A DNA stretch of 64,000 nucleotides from Hymenobacter metallicola. Its GTDB lineage: Bacteria > Bacteroidota > Bacteroidia > Cytophagales > Hymenobacteraceae. The notes under the pieces were generated by a model. The model was not told the origin of the DNA and did not search any database. It worked only from the letters and a program-made list of their open reading frames with translations. Position numbers and translations under genes: made by a program. Positions 32,619-41,157 of the stretch are shown here, piece after piece (positions within the stretch are counted from its first letter, which is position 1; the number at the start of each line of letters is the position of its first letter). The stretch spans positions 682,001 through 746,000 of the forward strand of contig NZ_SRMB01000003.1 of the NCBI RefSeq assembly GCF_004745645.1. Direction: 5' to 3'.

Positions 32619-34112
32619 ATGCGCTTTCTGCTACCCTGTCTGCTTGTCTTGTCGTGCCTGCTTACCGGGCTGCCGGGCTGCGAGCCGAAGGAAGACCTGT
32701 TTACCACCGACCCCAGCGCTAAGCTCGACTTCTCGACCGATACGGTGATGTTCGATACGGTTTTTGCCCAGGTCGGAACGGTTACCAAGCGCCTGTGGGT
32801 GTATAACCGCAACAGCCGGGCCGTGAAGGTAGAGCAGATCAGCGTGCTGAATCCAGGCGTGTCGGAATACTCCATCATTGTGAATGGCGACGCGGGGCCA
32901 CTAGCCAACAACGTCGAAATCAGGGGCAAAGACAGTCTGCTGGTGCTGGTGCGGGCCAAGCTCGGGCCCGGCACGGCCCAGCCCGAGGGCAAGCCTTTCC
33001 TCAATACCGACCAGCTGCAGTTCAAAACCAACGGCAATAACCAGCAGGTCGAGCTGGTAGCCTACGGGCAGAATGCTTTTTTCCACCGCGGCGTGCTGGC
33101 CTGCAACGAAGTGTGGCGCGCCGACAAGCCCCACGTGCTGCCAGGCTCCGTGCTGGTGCCCACTGGCTGCACGCTAACGATTGAGGCCGGGGCCCGCGTG
33201 TATGTGCACGCCGGGGCGGGCATTGTGGTGAAGGGTACGTTGCGGGTCAACCCCGACTTTGTACCGACCGGCGAGCTGAAACCCAACGACCGGAATATCG
33301 TGCGCTTCTCCGGCGACCGGCTGGAGCCGTTCTACAACGACATCCCCGGGCAGTGGGCCGGCATTCAGTTCGACTCGGTAAGCAGCCGCAACAACATCGT
33401 CCGCTACGCCGAAATCAAAAACGCAAGCTTTGGCTTGCTGGTGTACAACCCTGGCAACTACCAGCCCCGCCCCCGGGTAACGGTCGAAAATGCAGTATTC
33501 CGGAATATTTCCGCGGCGGGCCTCTCCTTCGCCAATGCTGGGCAGGCGTACGAAGGAGCTGGAGTGTTCAGCTTCGGCGGTGAGTTTAATCTTACCAATT
33601 GCCTGTTTACCAACTGCGGGGAGTATGCAGTCCGGGGCCTGGCCGGCGGGGCCTTCAACCTCAACTTCTGCACCATTGCCAACTACACTCCCCAGTTCCG
33701 CCGCGAAACTGAGTCGTTGGAGTTTGATAATCGCACGCTCCTGAAGCGGGTGCCCGGGCCGCTACCCATGCGCGTGGCCATTCGCAACTCCATTATCTGG
33801 GGCTCTATTCCGGATGAGCTGCTGCTGATTGGGAGCAATGACTACAGTGAGCTGGTTATTCAGAACAACGTAATCCGTACCCAGCGCTACAAAACGGACT
33901 TGGCGGGCAGCGCCTTAGGCAACCTTATCAATGTGGACCCGAAGTTCAAGCGCCCCGCCAGCCAGTTCACCGACCGGATTGATTATAACCTCGATACACT
34001 TTCCGCAGTGAGCAATACGGCCAAGCCCTTCGGCGTCGCCACCGACCTGCTCAACCGCCCCCGCGACCCGGCCACGCCCGACCCGGGCGCCTACGAGCGG
34101 AAAAACCGTTAG
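32619..34112 (+). CDS. right-handed parallel beta-helix lipoprotein
   Basis: 497 aa from ATG 32619; an upstream in-frame start at 32595 lies next to repeat R4. Lipoprotein signal MRFLLPCLLVLSCLLTGLPG then Cys21. The N-terminal third has an immunoglobulin-like sandwich (LWVYNRNSRAVKVEQISVLN) and the rest is a beta-helix typical of polysaccharide-binding or pectate-lyase-like folds (GTLRVNPDF, VRYAEIKNASFGLLVYN, NLTNCLFTNCGEYAVRGLAG), closing with DLLNRPRDPATPDPGAYE, the tail seen in choice-of-anchor beta-helix proteins. Likely outer-membrane attached and surface or periplasm facing; target not known. Confidence 0.9.
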   Translation: MRFLLPCLLVLSCLLTGLPGCEPKEDLFTTDPSAKLDFSTDTVMFDTVFAQVGTVTKRLWVYNRNSRAVKVEQISVLNPGVSEYSIIVNGDAGPLANNVEIRGKDSLLVLVRAKLGPGTAQPEGKPFLNTDQLQFKTNGNNQQVELVAYGQNAFFHRGVLACNEVWRADKPHVLPGSVLVPTGCTLTIEAGARVYVHAGAGIVVKGTLRVNPDFVPTGELKPNDRNIVRFSGDRLEPFYNDIPGQWAGIQFDSVSSRNNIVRYAEIKNASFGLLVYNPGNYQPRPRVTVENAVFRNISAAGLSFANAGQAYEGAGVFSFGGEFNLTNCLFTNCGEYAVRGLAGGAFNLNFCTIANYTPQFRRETESLEFDNRTLLKRVPGPLPMRVAIRNSIIWGSIPDELLLIGSNDYSELVIQNNVIRTQRYKTDLAGSALGNLINVDPKFKRPASQFTDRIDYNLDTLSAVSNTAKPFGVATDLLNRPRDPATPDPGAYERKNR

Positions 34113-34122
34113 TCCCGCCCTT

Positions 34123-34551
34123 ATGATCTGGATTCAGAAACGCCTGCGCCTGCCCGCCGTGCGCCGGGGCTTCCACCTCATCACCGATGTGCTGGTCGCG
34201 GAACTGCCCGAGTTGGAGCGTATCCATATCGGGACGGTCCACTTCTTCATCCAGCACACCTCGGCCAGCCTGAGCATCAACGAAAACGCGGACCCCACCG
34301 TCCGGCACGACTTCGAGCAGTATTTCAACCGGGCCGTGCCCGAAAATGCGCCCTACTTCCAGCATACCCAGGAAGGCCCCGACGATATGCCCGCCCATCT
34401 GAAAGCCGCCATGCTGGGCACTTCGGTCACCATTCCAATTACCAACGGAGAGCTAGCCCTGGGCACCTGGCAGGGCGTATACCTGGGGGAGCACCGCAAC
34501 CACGGTGGCCGCCGCTGGATAGTTGCAACCCTGATGGGTATCGAGAAATAA
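34123..34551 (+). CDS. yjbQ: YjbQ family protein (secondary thiamine-phosphate synthase-like)
   Basis: 142 aa, the normal length of the YjbQ/UPF0047 family. Landmarks are RGFHLITDVLV, the conserved HTSASLSINENADPTVRHDF, NAPYFQHTQEGPDDMPAHLK and LGTWQGVYLGEHRNHGGRR. Some members show weak thiamine-phosphate synthase activity, but the true role is not settled. Starts ten bases after the beta-helix gene, so they are probably co-transcribed. Confidence 0.95.
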   Translation: MIWIQKRLRLPAVRRGFHLITDVLVAELPELERIHIGTVHFFIQHTSASLSINENADPTVRHDFEQYFNRAVPENAPYFQHTQEGPDDMPAHLKAAMLGTSVTIPITNGELALGTWQGVYLGEHRNHGGRRWIVATLMGIEK

Positions 34552-34630
34552 GCGGCACAAATAAATCTGGTAAGGCGAAGGCCGGAGCCTAAACATTTGC
34601 GTAAGAGGCTGAAAAGGCCCTTGTCGCGCT

Positions 34631-35215
34631 ATGGTTTCTGCTGTCCTGCTTTCTGCCGCCAAACTCGTTCCTGCCCTGGCAGTGTACGTTGCTATTGGCC
34701 TGGGCGCATGTTCCGGCGACAAACCTCCGGTGGTCACGGCCCGTGCCCAGGCGGCCCCGCCCACTTCGCCCAAGCGCCGGGTGGCCCCCAAGCCCGTCGC
34801 CGTGCGGCAAGCGACCTGCGTGATGACCAATGATACGCTGGCCGGGCAGCCTTTCGGTACGGAGCCCACCGTGGCCGAGCTGTTAGGTGCTGGAGCCAAA
34901 GTCATGTCGCGTAAGCCCTTTCCTAACCTGCACGAAAAAGGCCAGACCGACACCATTCTCACCTTGCAGCACCAGGGCAACCAGTTCGAGTTTTACTGCA
35001 TGCCCGAGCAGCGCCTGCTGCGGCGGGCAGTCATCACCAACTTTCGACCGGCCTATGGCCAGCGCCTACGCCTGACCTTGGACGCCTCGACCCGGCAGAA
35101 CGGCGGTTCCTGTGCCAAAGTGCACATCCGCGACACGGAACGGGCCAACAACGTTTCGGCTACCTTCTCCGAGGGCAAACCGGCCGTGGCCCGCGTCGAG
35201 CCCTACCTGGACTAA
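34631..35215 (+). CDS. hypothetical lipoprotein
   Basis: 194 aa with a hydrophobic start and lipobox LGAC (Cys27), then a Pro/Ala/Lys-rich linker (about 30-58). The mature domain has blocks CVMTNDTLAGQPFGTEPTVA, FPNLHEKGQTDTILTLQH and RNGGSCAKVHIRDTE-like (RQNGGSCAKVHIRDTE). No family recognised. It meets a minus-strand lipoprotein gene tail to tail 11 bases away with no terminator between them. Confidence 0.75.
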   Translation: MVSAVLLSAAKLVPALAVYVAIGLGACSGDKPPVVTARAQAAPPTSPKRRVAPKPVAVRQATCVMTNDTLAGQPFGTEPTVAELLGAGAKVMSRKPFPNLHEKGQTDTILTLQHQGNQFEFYCMPEQRLLRRAVITNFRPAYGQRLRLTLDASTRQNGGSCAKVHIRDTERANNVSATFSEGKPAVARVEPYLD

Positions 35216-35226
35216 CTCGGCCGCTG

Positions 35227-35808
35227 CTACGGCAGTACCTTGACGGTAGCCGAGTACCGCAGCGTATCAAACATGACCAGCTTCTGCACCCCCTGCACCT
35301 GATAGGAGGTCAGCAGGCCATTCTGGTGATTCAGAATCAGGGTCTTACGGGAAAAGAACAGTGGGTTGTCCTGAGTCAGTACGGCCTCGATAGTGCCACC
35401 CCGCGTATCCGTTTGCGCCACCCGCAGCTGGTCCACGATATTCTCTATGCCCGCTTTGCGGCGGTATACCTGCCCGGTGGTAAGGGTGTTGGTTGCGGGC
35501 CCAGCCTGAACTTCGTAAGCACCGCGCAGAGCGGGCTTGTTGATATCGGCCTGGTAGAAAACCTGTAGCTCCTTGCTCCAGTCGACTTGGGCCACGCGGG
35601 TGGTTTCAATATCTCCATCCCGTAGCATCACCCGCTTTTCGACGGCCGGCTTCCGCTGATTGAGCAACGCCGCTTGCGCATCTAGAAAGCTCTTCACGTC
35701 GAAATACAGCGGCTTGCGGGCCGGCTGGCCAGCGCGGGCAGCATCCTGCTCCTGACCACAAGCCGTCGTCAGGAGCAGGCAGGCGGCGGCCCATAGTGCT
35801 CTACCCAT
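35227..35808 (-). CDS. hypothetical lipoprotein
   Basis: 193 aa from ATG 35806-35808; another ATG four codons up is possible. Signal MGRALWAAACLLLTTAC with Cys17. The rest looks all-beta, with FLDAQAALLNQRKPAVEKRV, FYQADINKPALRGAYEVQAG and LILNHQNGLLTSYQVQGVQK. No family recognised. Its start overlaps the end of gpmI by 8 bases (ATGGGTAG), so it is probably translated from the same transcript as gpmI. Confidence 0.8.
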   Translation of the reverse strand: MGRALWAAACLLLTTACGQEQDAARAGQPARKPLYFDVKSFLDAQAALLNQRKPAVEKRVMLRDGDIETTRVAQVDWSKELQVFYQADINKPALRGAYEVQAGPATNTLTTGQVYRRKAGIENIVDQLRVAQTDTRGGTIEAVLTQDNPLFFSRKTLILNHQNGLLTSYQVQGVQKLVMFDTLRYSATVKVLP

Positions 35809-37348
35809 TCGTAGAAGCAACAGCGGATTGGAGCAATGATACGCCGGTCATGTCGGCGGGCTGCGAAAGGCCCATCAGCGCCAGTACCGTTGGGGCAATG
35901 TCGCCCAGCTTACCGTCGGCCAGCGTGCCCTGGTAAGTGGTATCCGCCAGGATGCAGGGCACGAGGTTGGTGGTATGGGCTGTGTTGGGGCTGCCATCCG
36001 GATTGATCATCATGTCGGCGTTGCCGTGGTCGGCAATGATGATGCAGGCATAACCACTATCCAGAGCAGCCGTCACCACGTCGCGGGTGCAGGTATCCAC
36101 GGTTTCCACGGCTTTCACGGCGGCTTCAAATACACCAGTATGGCCTACCATGTCGGGGTTCGCAAAGTTGAGCACCACAAAGTCAGCCGACTTGGCCCGG
36201 AGCTCCGGCACCAGCGCGTCGCGCAGCTCATAAGCACTCATTTCCGGCTGCAAGTCGTAGGTGGCTACTTTCGGCGAGGCCCGCATGAGGCGGGTTTCGC
36301 CCGTGAATTCCACCTCGCGCCCCCCTGAGAAGAAGAAGGTTACGTGCGGGTACTTTTCGGTTTCGGCAATGCGAATCTGCTTTTTACCGTTAGCTTCCAA
36401 GACTGCGCCCAAGGTATTTTCGAGGTTGTCTTTCTCGAAAATTGGAGTGACGCCCACAAACGTGGCGTCGTAGTTGGTCATTGTCAGGTAGTGCAGGTTC
36501 AGCCGGTGCATGTTGAAGGCGTGAAAATCCTGCTGGGTCAGGGCCTGCGTGATTTCCCGGCCCCGGTCGGTGCGGAAGTTAAAGCAGATAACCACGTCGC
36601 CTTCCTGAATGGTAGCCAGCGGCTGCCCATCGGCACCAACCTTGACAATGGGCTTCAGGAACTCATCTGTCACGCCTTCCTTATAGGAATCCAGCATGCT
36701 CTGAATCAGGTTCTGGGAAGGTGCCCCCTTGCCGTTCACCATCAGGTCGTAGGCTACTTTCACCCGTTCCCAGCGGTTGTCGCGGTCCATGGCGTAGTAG
36801 CGGCCCACGACGGAGGCAATTTTGGCTCCGCTGCGGGCCAGGCTCTGCTCCAGGTCGTTCACGTAATTTACGCCACCCTTAGGGTCCGTGTCCCGGCCAT
36901 CAGTAAAGGCATGAATAAACACCTTGTGCACGTCGGCATCGTGGGCCAGGGTGCACAGCGCTTTTAGGTGCTCAATGTGGGAGTGCACCCCCCCATCCGA
37001 CAGTAGCCCGATGTAGTGCAGGTTGCGGCCCGTGGTGCGGGCATATTCGAAGGCTTTTTCCAAAGCGGGCATCGAGCCCAGCTTCCGCTCCCGAATGGCT
37101 TTGTTGATGCGCACCAGATCCTGGTACACCACCCGGCCGGCCCCAATATTCATATGGCCTACCTCGGAATTACCCATCTGCCCGTCGGGCAAACCAACTG
37201 CTTCGCCGGAAGCCTGCAGCTTACTGTGTGGAAAACGTTGAAACAGGGAGTCCACAAACGGAGTATTGGCTTTGTCAATAGCCGATACTTCCTTATTCTG
37301 AGCTAGACCCCACCCATCCAAAATTACCAGCAATACCTGTTTATTCAT
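35801..37348 (-). CDS. gpmI: 2,3-bisphosphoglycerate-independent phosphoglycerate mutase
   Basis: 515 aa, the standard length. It interconverts 3- and 2-phosphoglycerate in glycolysis using two manganese ions and a phosphoserine. Visible are the first metal site LLVILDGWGLAQ, the catalytic Ser in GQMGNSEVGHMNIGAGRVVY, SDGGVHSHIEHL, TDGRDTDPKGG and the C-terminal metal residues IIADHGNADMMINPDG and THTTNLVP-like (TAHTTNLVPCIL). Followed by an overlapping lipoprotein gene on the same strand. Confidence 0.98.
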   Translation of the reverse strand: MNKQVLLVILDGWGLAQNKEVSAIDKANTPFVDSLFQRFPHSKLQASGEAVGLPDGQMGNSEVGHMNIGAGRVVYQDLVRINKAIRERKLGSMPALEKAFEYARTTGRNLHYIGLLSDGGVHSHIEHLKALCTLAHDADVHKVFIHAFTDGRDTDPKGGVNYVNDLEQSLARSGAKIASVVGRYYAMDRDNRWERVKVAYDLMVNGKGAPSQNLIQSMLDSYKEGVTDEFLKPIVKVGADGQPLATIQEGDVVICFNFRTDRGREITQALTQQDFHAFNMHRLNLHYLTMTNYDATFVGVTPIFEKDNLENTLGAVLEANGKKQIRIAETEKYPHVTFFFSGGREVEFTGETRLMRASPKVATYDLQPEMSAYELRDALVPELRAKSADFVVLNFANPDMVGHTGVFEAAVKAVETVDTCTRDVVTAALDSGYACIIIADHGNADMMINPDGSPNTAHTTNLVPCILADTTYQGTLADGKLGDIAPTVLALMGLSQPADMTGVSLLQSAVASTNG

Positions 37349-37499
37349 AAGCGCAAAGATAGGGGCACCAACGCTAACGTGTGCATTTTGTTGGATTAGG
37401 TTAACTTGGGGCCGTGGCGAACGGCTGTAGGGACATTTTATAAACCATGCCTAGTTGGCATAGTTTTCGCGAACCGCATGATACATTCCCTACTATAGT

Positions 37500-37898
37500 A
37501 TGAAACGCAACATATTTCAGGTTATTACCGTCGTGTGGTTTCTGTTGCTCTCCGTAACGGTACTGGCACAAGGTGAGGCCTTCACTCCAGTGCGAAACGC
37601 CATCCGGAGTGGCTCGTCCCGGGAGTTGTCCCAATACTTTGGCTCTACGGTAGAGTTAAGCTTTGACGGTGATAAGCAAAGCTATAGCTCCACGCAGGCC
37701 GAATTCGTAATGAAGGACTTCTTTGCCAAGAACTCCCCCGCCGGGTTCGACTTCGTGCATTACGGGGGTAGTAACGAAGGAACGCCCTACGCGGTTGGCA
37801 AGTATGTCAGCAAAACCGGGGCTTACCGGATGTTCGTTAAGATGAAGTCGGCCCAGGGTAGCCTGGTTATCGATACTATCGATTTTACGAAAGAATAA
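37500..37898 (+). CDS. DUF4783 family exported protein
   Basis: 132 aa, signal peptide MKRNIFQVITVVWFLLLSVT with cleavage near LAQ (residue 24). The mature part has the DUF4783/NTF2-like pattern: PVRNAIRSGSSRELSQYFGS, VMKDFFAKNSPAGF and KSAQGSLVIDTIDFTKE. The family is confined to Bacteroidota and has no established function; the fold is cone-shaped and could bind a small ligand. It often sits next to nadC in these genomes, and here it lies 143 bases upstream of nadC. Confidence 0.92.
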   Translation: MKRNIFQVITVVWFLLLSVTVLAQGEAFTPVRNAIRSGSSRELSQYFGSTVELSFDGDKQSYSSTQAEFVMKDFFAKNSPAGFDFVHYGGSNEGTPYAVGKYVSKTGAYRMFVKMKSAQGSLVIDTIDFTKE

Positions 37899-37999
37899 CC
37901 TGGGTGCTGGGGTCGAAGAGCTAAGAATTTGAAAAAAAGCTACTTATTCTAACTCAGCCGTCGCGCATTCGTCGCCAACTGTTTTTGAGGATTCTAAGC

Positions 38000-38027
38000 A
38001 AGGCCCCGGCGCAAGTCAGGGCCTTTT
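38000..38027 (+). terminator. terminator between the DUF4783 gene and nadC
   Basis: Seven-base stem aaggccc with gggcctt, 12-base loop and a T-run. It lies just before the nadC promoter box and start. Confidence 0.65.
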
Positions 38028-38029
38028 TC

Positions 38030-38037
38030 TATTTTTG
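38030..38037 (+). promoter_or_regulatory. TAnnTTTG -7 box of nadC
   Basis: tatttttg, only five bases before the GTG used as nadC start. This would make the transcript leaderless or nearly so. Confidence 0.45.
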
Positions 38038-38041
38038 CACC

Positions 38042-38902
38042 GTGCAAAACCCTCCCTACCTGACCTCCGAAGCCCTCACTACCTTTATTCGCACGGCCCT
38101 GGCCGAGGATATTGGCGACGGCGACCATTCCTCCCTGGCAGCTATTCCGGCCGACGCCCGCAACCGGGCCCATTTGCTGGTTAAAAGCGAAGGTATCTTG
38201 GCTGGCGTTGAGCTGGCTCACCTTATCTTCCGGGAAGTGGATGCTGATCTGCAAGTAGAGCAACGCCTGGCCGACGGGACCCACGTAAAGCACGGCGACA
38301 TTGCTTTTATTGTGGAAGGTCGCTCCCAGAGCATCTTGACGGCCGAGCGGCTGGTGCTCAACTGCATGCAGCGCATGAGCGCCATTGCCACGCATACGGC
38401 CTACCTGACCAGCCTGATGGCCGGCACCAAGGCCAAGCTGCTCGATACGCGCAAAACCACGCCCAATTTTCGCCTCTGCGAAAAATGGGCCGTGCTCATC
38501 GGTGGTGGCGTCAACCACCGCTACGGCCTCTTCGATGGTATTATTTTGAAGGACAACCACGTGGACTACGCCGGTGGAATACGTCCGGCCATTGAGGCCA
38601 CGAAAGCCTATTTGGAGCGCACGGGCCGCAACTTGCCCATCGTGGTGGAAACCCGCACGCTGGCCGAGGTAGAACAAGTCCTCGAAGTGGGCGGCATTGA
38701 GCGAATCATGCTCGATAACATGGCGCCGGCCCGCCTGCGCGAAGCCGTAACCCTGATTGCCGGACGTTTTCCCACGGAGGCATCCGGAGGCATCACCGAG
38801 CAAACCATTACGGAGGTAGCTCAAACCGGCGTCGACTTCATCTCAGTGGGCGCCCTGACGCACTCCGTTAAGAGCCTCGACCTGAGCCTAAAAGCTTTTT
38901 AA
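38042..38902 (+). CDS. nadC: nicotinate-nucleotide pyrophosphorylase (carboxylating)
   Basis: 286 aa from GTG 38042; a TTG at 37985 extends the frame, but it lies before a terminator hairpin and promoter-like box. It joins quinolinate and PRPP to give nicotinate mononucleotide in NAD synthesis. Landmarks are LAEDIGDGDHSSLAA, SILTAERLVLNCMQRMSAIA, the active-site DTRKTTPNFRLCEKWAV, GGVNHRYGLFDGIILKDNHV, VVETRTLAEVEQ and VDFISVGALTHSVKSLDLSL. Length normal. Monocistronic in view. Confidence 0.97.
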   Translation: MQNPPYLTSEALTTFIRTALAEDIGDGDHSSLAAIPADARNRAHLLVKSEGILAGVELAHLIFREVDADLQVEQRLADGTHVKHGDIAFIVEGRSQSILTAERLVLNCMQRMSAIATHTAYLTSLMAGTKAKLLDTRKTTPNFRLCEKWAVLIGGGVNHRYGLFDGIILKDNHVDYAGGIRPAIEATKAYLERTGRNLPIVVETRTLAEVEQVLEVGGIERIMLDNMAPARLREAVTLIAGRFPTEASGGITEQTITEVAQTGVDFISVGALTHSVKSLDLSLKAF

Positions 38903-39012
38903 ATGTGTTGCTGTATCTGAATGTGTTGTGAGGCTAATGTGTTATCAATCATTGGCTTCCTTCATCTTCTTTACGCTTCTCACATTTCTCATAGTAGCAT
39001 ATTAGCACATTA
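38902..39012. repeat. AATGTG repeats between nadC and the next gene
   Basis: Three direct copies of aatgtgtt at 38902, 38920 and 38936, and two reverse copies (cacatt) at 38981 and 39006. The spacing of 16 to 18 bases is regular enough to suggest a binding site array or short repeat. The same short element can form a hairpin across the gap. Confidence 0.45.
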
Positions 39013-39018
39013 CCCCCA

Positions 39019-39654
39019 ATGCAACAGCCCAATCAACGCGGTGGCTACCGGCAAGCCCAGGGCCCCGCGCCCATGGCCATCCGTACCAAAAAGTACCAGC
39101 TCGATACCGATACCTACACGCGCATGGCCATGGCGCAGGTGTGGCGGAAAGAATGGTGGTATGCTCTTATTCCCTTAGCTATTGGTCTGCTGCCCGCCGT
39201 TATCTGGCCCTCGTGGTGGTGGGTGCTCGTGGCCGTGCTGCTCACGTTACTGTACGTGCTGCTGCGCTCGGCCCAAATTACGGGCGTGGCCCAGATGGAG
39301 CAAAGCAAGGCCCTATTTGAGCGGATGAACTTTGAAATCGACAATCGCCAGATCATCCTGCGTCAAAGTGAAACCAAGGGGATGGGCCTGAACTGGGACA
39401 TGATTGGGCAGGCCCGCCGCGACGCGGATGCCTACTGGCTGTGGCTACAGCCCCCCACGGAAGCCAATGAGCTGAAGGGCTTCAAGGGCTGGATGGCCCG
39501 CACGTTCAACGTGCCGATTTTCCTGCATCTGCCGCTGCGCATCTTCAACTCGCCCAACGATATCAAGCTGTTTGACTCGATGCTGCGGCGCAAAAACCTG
39601 CTGCCGGCTCAATCTCCGGCTGCCGCTGCGCCTACGAGCCCAACTTCCGCGTAA
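39019..39654 (+). CDS. two-helix membrane protein with YcxB-like C-terminal part
   Basis: 211 aa. An N-terminal soluble segment (about 1-45), two membrane helices at about 47-63 and 66-84 (ALIPLAIGLLPAVIW, then WWVLVAVLLTLLYVLL), and a cytoplasmic domain (FEIDNRQIILRQSETKGMGL, IFLHLPLRIFNS) that resembles the YcxB family C-terminus. Function unknown. The Ala/Pro-rich end is likely disordered. An internal ATG at 39073 is an alternative start. Confidence 0.8.
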   Translation: MQQPNQRGGYRQAQGPAPMAIRTKKYQLDTDTYTRMAMAQVWRKEWWYALIPLAIGLLPAVIWPSWWWVLVAVLLTLLYVLLRSAQITGVAQMEQSKALFERMNFEIDNRQIILRQSETKGMGLNWDMIGQARRDADAYWLWLQPPTEANELKGFKGWMARTFNVPIFLHLPLRIFNSPNDIKLFDSMLRRKNLLPAQSPAAAAPTSPTSA

Positions 39655-39772
39655 CTTTGAGCCGGCCACGCCGGTACAGTACTCTGGTACTAAGCGGGTG
39701 GGGCAACAGGTCATTCGCCGTCCTTCCGGCTGGTTGCCTGCCATAGCTTAGCCTTTTCAACCTCTTACGAAC

Positions 39773-40144
39773 ATGACTAAAAATCTTCTGTTCTGCGCCG
39801 TGGCCGTAGCCACTCTGGCCCTGAACGCCTGCAGCAGCGAACCTTCCGACCTGCGTCCGGAAGCCAAAGTGTCCTTGGATCAGGTAGCGCCCGGCTCCCG
39901 CTCCAGCGACAATTTCGACCAAGGAACGGTAGAGGAAGCCCACCAGGCCAAAGGTGGTGCCATTGCGGAACCCATCAGCTCGAACGTAGAATTTGAAAAG
40001 GACCGCCACCCGAAAGCGGAAGAAGCCCGCTCGGCCAATGGCGAAGCGGAAGACCGGACCAAATCGGAAGCGGCGGCTCCCGGTGCTGCCAACACCCAGC
40101 ACGACGAAAATGAAAAGCCAGCTGAACAGCTGAAGGAAGAATAG
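39773..40144 (+). CDS. small hydrophilic lipoprotein
   Basis: 123 aa. Signal MTKNLLFCAVAVATLALNAC with Cys20. The rest is Glu/Lys/Ala/Ser-rich, low-complexity and predicted disordered (VEEAHQAKGGAIAEPISSNV, RHPKAEEARSANGEAEDRTK). No folded domain or family is apparent. Followed by the hairpin at 40167-40221. Confidence 0.75.
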   Translation: MTKNLLFCAVAVATLALNACSSEPSDLRPEAKVSLDQVAPGSRSSDNFDQGTVEEAHQAKGGAIAEPISSNVEFEKDRHPKAEEARSANGEAEDRTKSEAAAPGAANTQHDENEKPAEQLKEE

Positions 40145-40166
40145 TATCCTCCGCTTATTACTTCGT

Positions 40167-40221
40167 TTGGCCCCAGTGCTGGTTCTCCTCAACCCGTTGG
40201 AGAAGGTAGCACTGGGGCCAA
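40167..40221. terminator. long hairpin after the small lipoprotein
   Basis: Stem ttggccccagtgct (40167-40180) with its exact complement (40208-40221), plus an inner pairing ttctcc/ggagaa. No strong T-run follows, so it may terminate weakly or act in the RNA. Confidence 0.55.
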
Positions 40222-40367
40222 CTTGCTGTATGCGCACGGCGGCTTACCGGCCGTCGGCCCAGAATGTCGGCGGCTTTTTGTAACATTGTTGCAAAATAAA
40301 GCGTCTGGCATGGTCGACCAGGCTCACCGGCCGCTTTCCTTTGTGCTCCTGCTCCAATTCTCTCTGA

Positions 40368-41108
40368 ATGCCACACTCCGACGCTGAGTGGTTTAGTACC
40401 TGGTTCGATTCGTCTTACTACCACCTGCTCTACCGGGACCGAAACCACGCGGAAGCGCGGTTTTTTATTGATGAACTGCTACTGCATCTGCACCCCAAGC
40501 CCACCACGCGGTTGCTGGACTTAGCCTGCGGCAAAGGCCGGCACGCCATTTACCTGAGCGAAAAAGGCTACGATGTAACCGGGGTCGACTTGTCGCCGGA
40601 GAGCATTGCCTTTGCCCAGCAGTTTGCCCACGAGCACCTGCACTTTCACGTGCACGACATGCGCAATCCGCTGCCCTACGGCCCGTTCGACTTTATCTTC
40701 AACCTGTTCACTAGTTTCGGCTACTTCGCCAACGAAACGGAAAACGTGGTGGCCCTGCGCTCGGCAGCGGCGGCCTTGCGGCCCGGCGGCAAGATGGTCA
40801 TCGACTTTATGAACACCGAGCGCACGGTGCGGGAACTGGTAGCGCGGGAAGAGAAAATGGTGGAAGGCACGACGTTTCGTCTGCGCCGCCACCTCGACAA
40901 CGACTTCGTGGTGAAGGAAATTAGCTTCACGGACAAGCAAGGCCAGGAGCGCATGTACGAAGAACGAGTACGGGCCCTGAGCCGGGAACGGTTTGAAGAG
41001 TACTTCCAGATGGCCGGGTTGCGGCTGGCCGAGGTGCTGGGCGACTACCAACTGGGCCCCTACGACGAGCAGACCAGCCCCCGAATGATCTTCGTCCTAA
41101 AGAAATAA
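40368..41108 (+). CDS. class I SAM-dependent methyltransferase
   Basis: 246 aa. The SAM-binding motif I is TRLLDLACGKGRHAIYLSEK, motif II region GVDLSPESIAFAQQ, then FDFIFNLFTSFGYFANE and LRPGGKMVIDFMNTE. The remainder includes a beta-rich insertion (LRRHLDNDFVVKEISF) and the end LGPYDEQTSPRMIFVLKK, which match a Bacteroidota methyltransferase group. Substrate unknown; the compact size and absence of DNA or rRNA motifs suggest a small molecule. Followed 49 bases later by the ZIP gene on the same strand. Confidence 0.92.
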   Translation: MPHSDAEWFSTWFDSSYYHLLYRDRNHAEARFFIDELLLHLHPKPTTRLLDLACGKGRHAIYLSEKGYDVTGVDLSPESIAFAQQFAHEHLHFHVHDMRNPLPYGPFDFIFNLFTSFGYFANETENVVALRSAAAALRPGGKMVIDFMNTERTVRELVAREEKMVEGTTFRLRRHLDNDFVVKEISFTDKQGQERMYEERVRALSRERFEEYFQMAGLRLAEVLGDYQLGPYDEQTSPRMIFVLKK

Positions 41109-41157
41109 GAGTTGCCTGCGGGCTATTATCCAGCTGTTCTATTCTTGCGTAGCCTTC

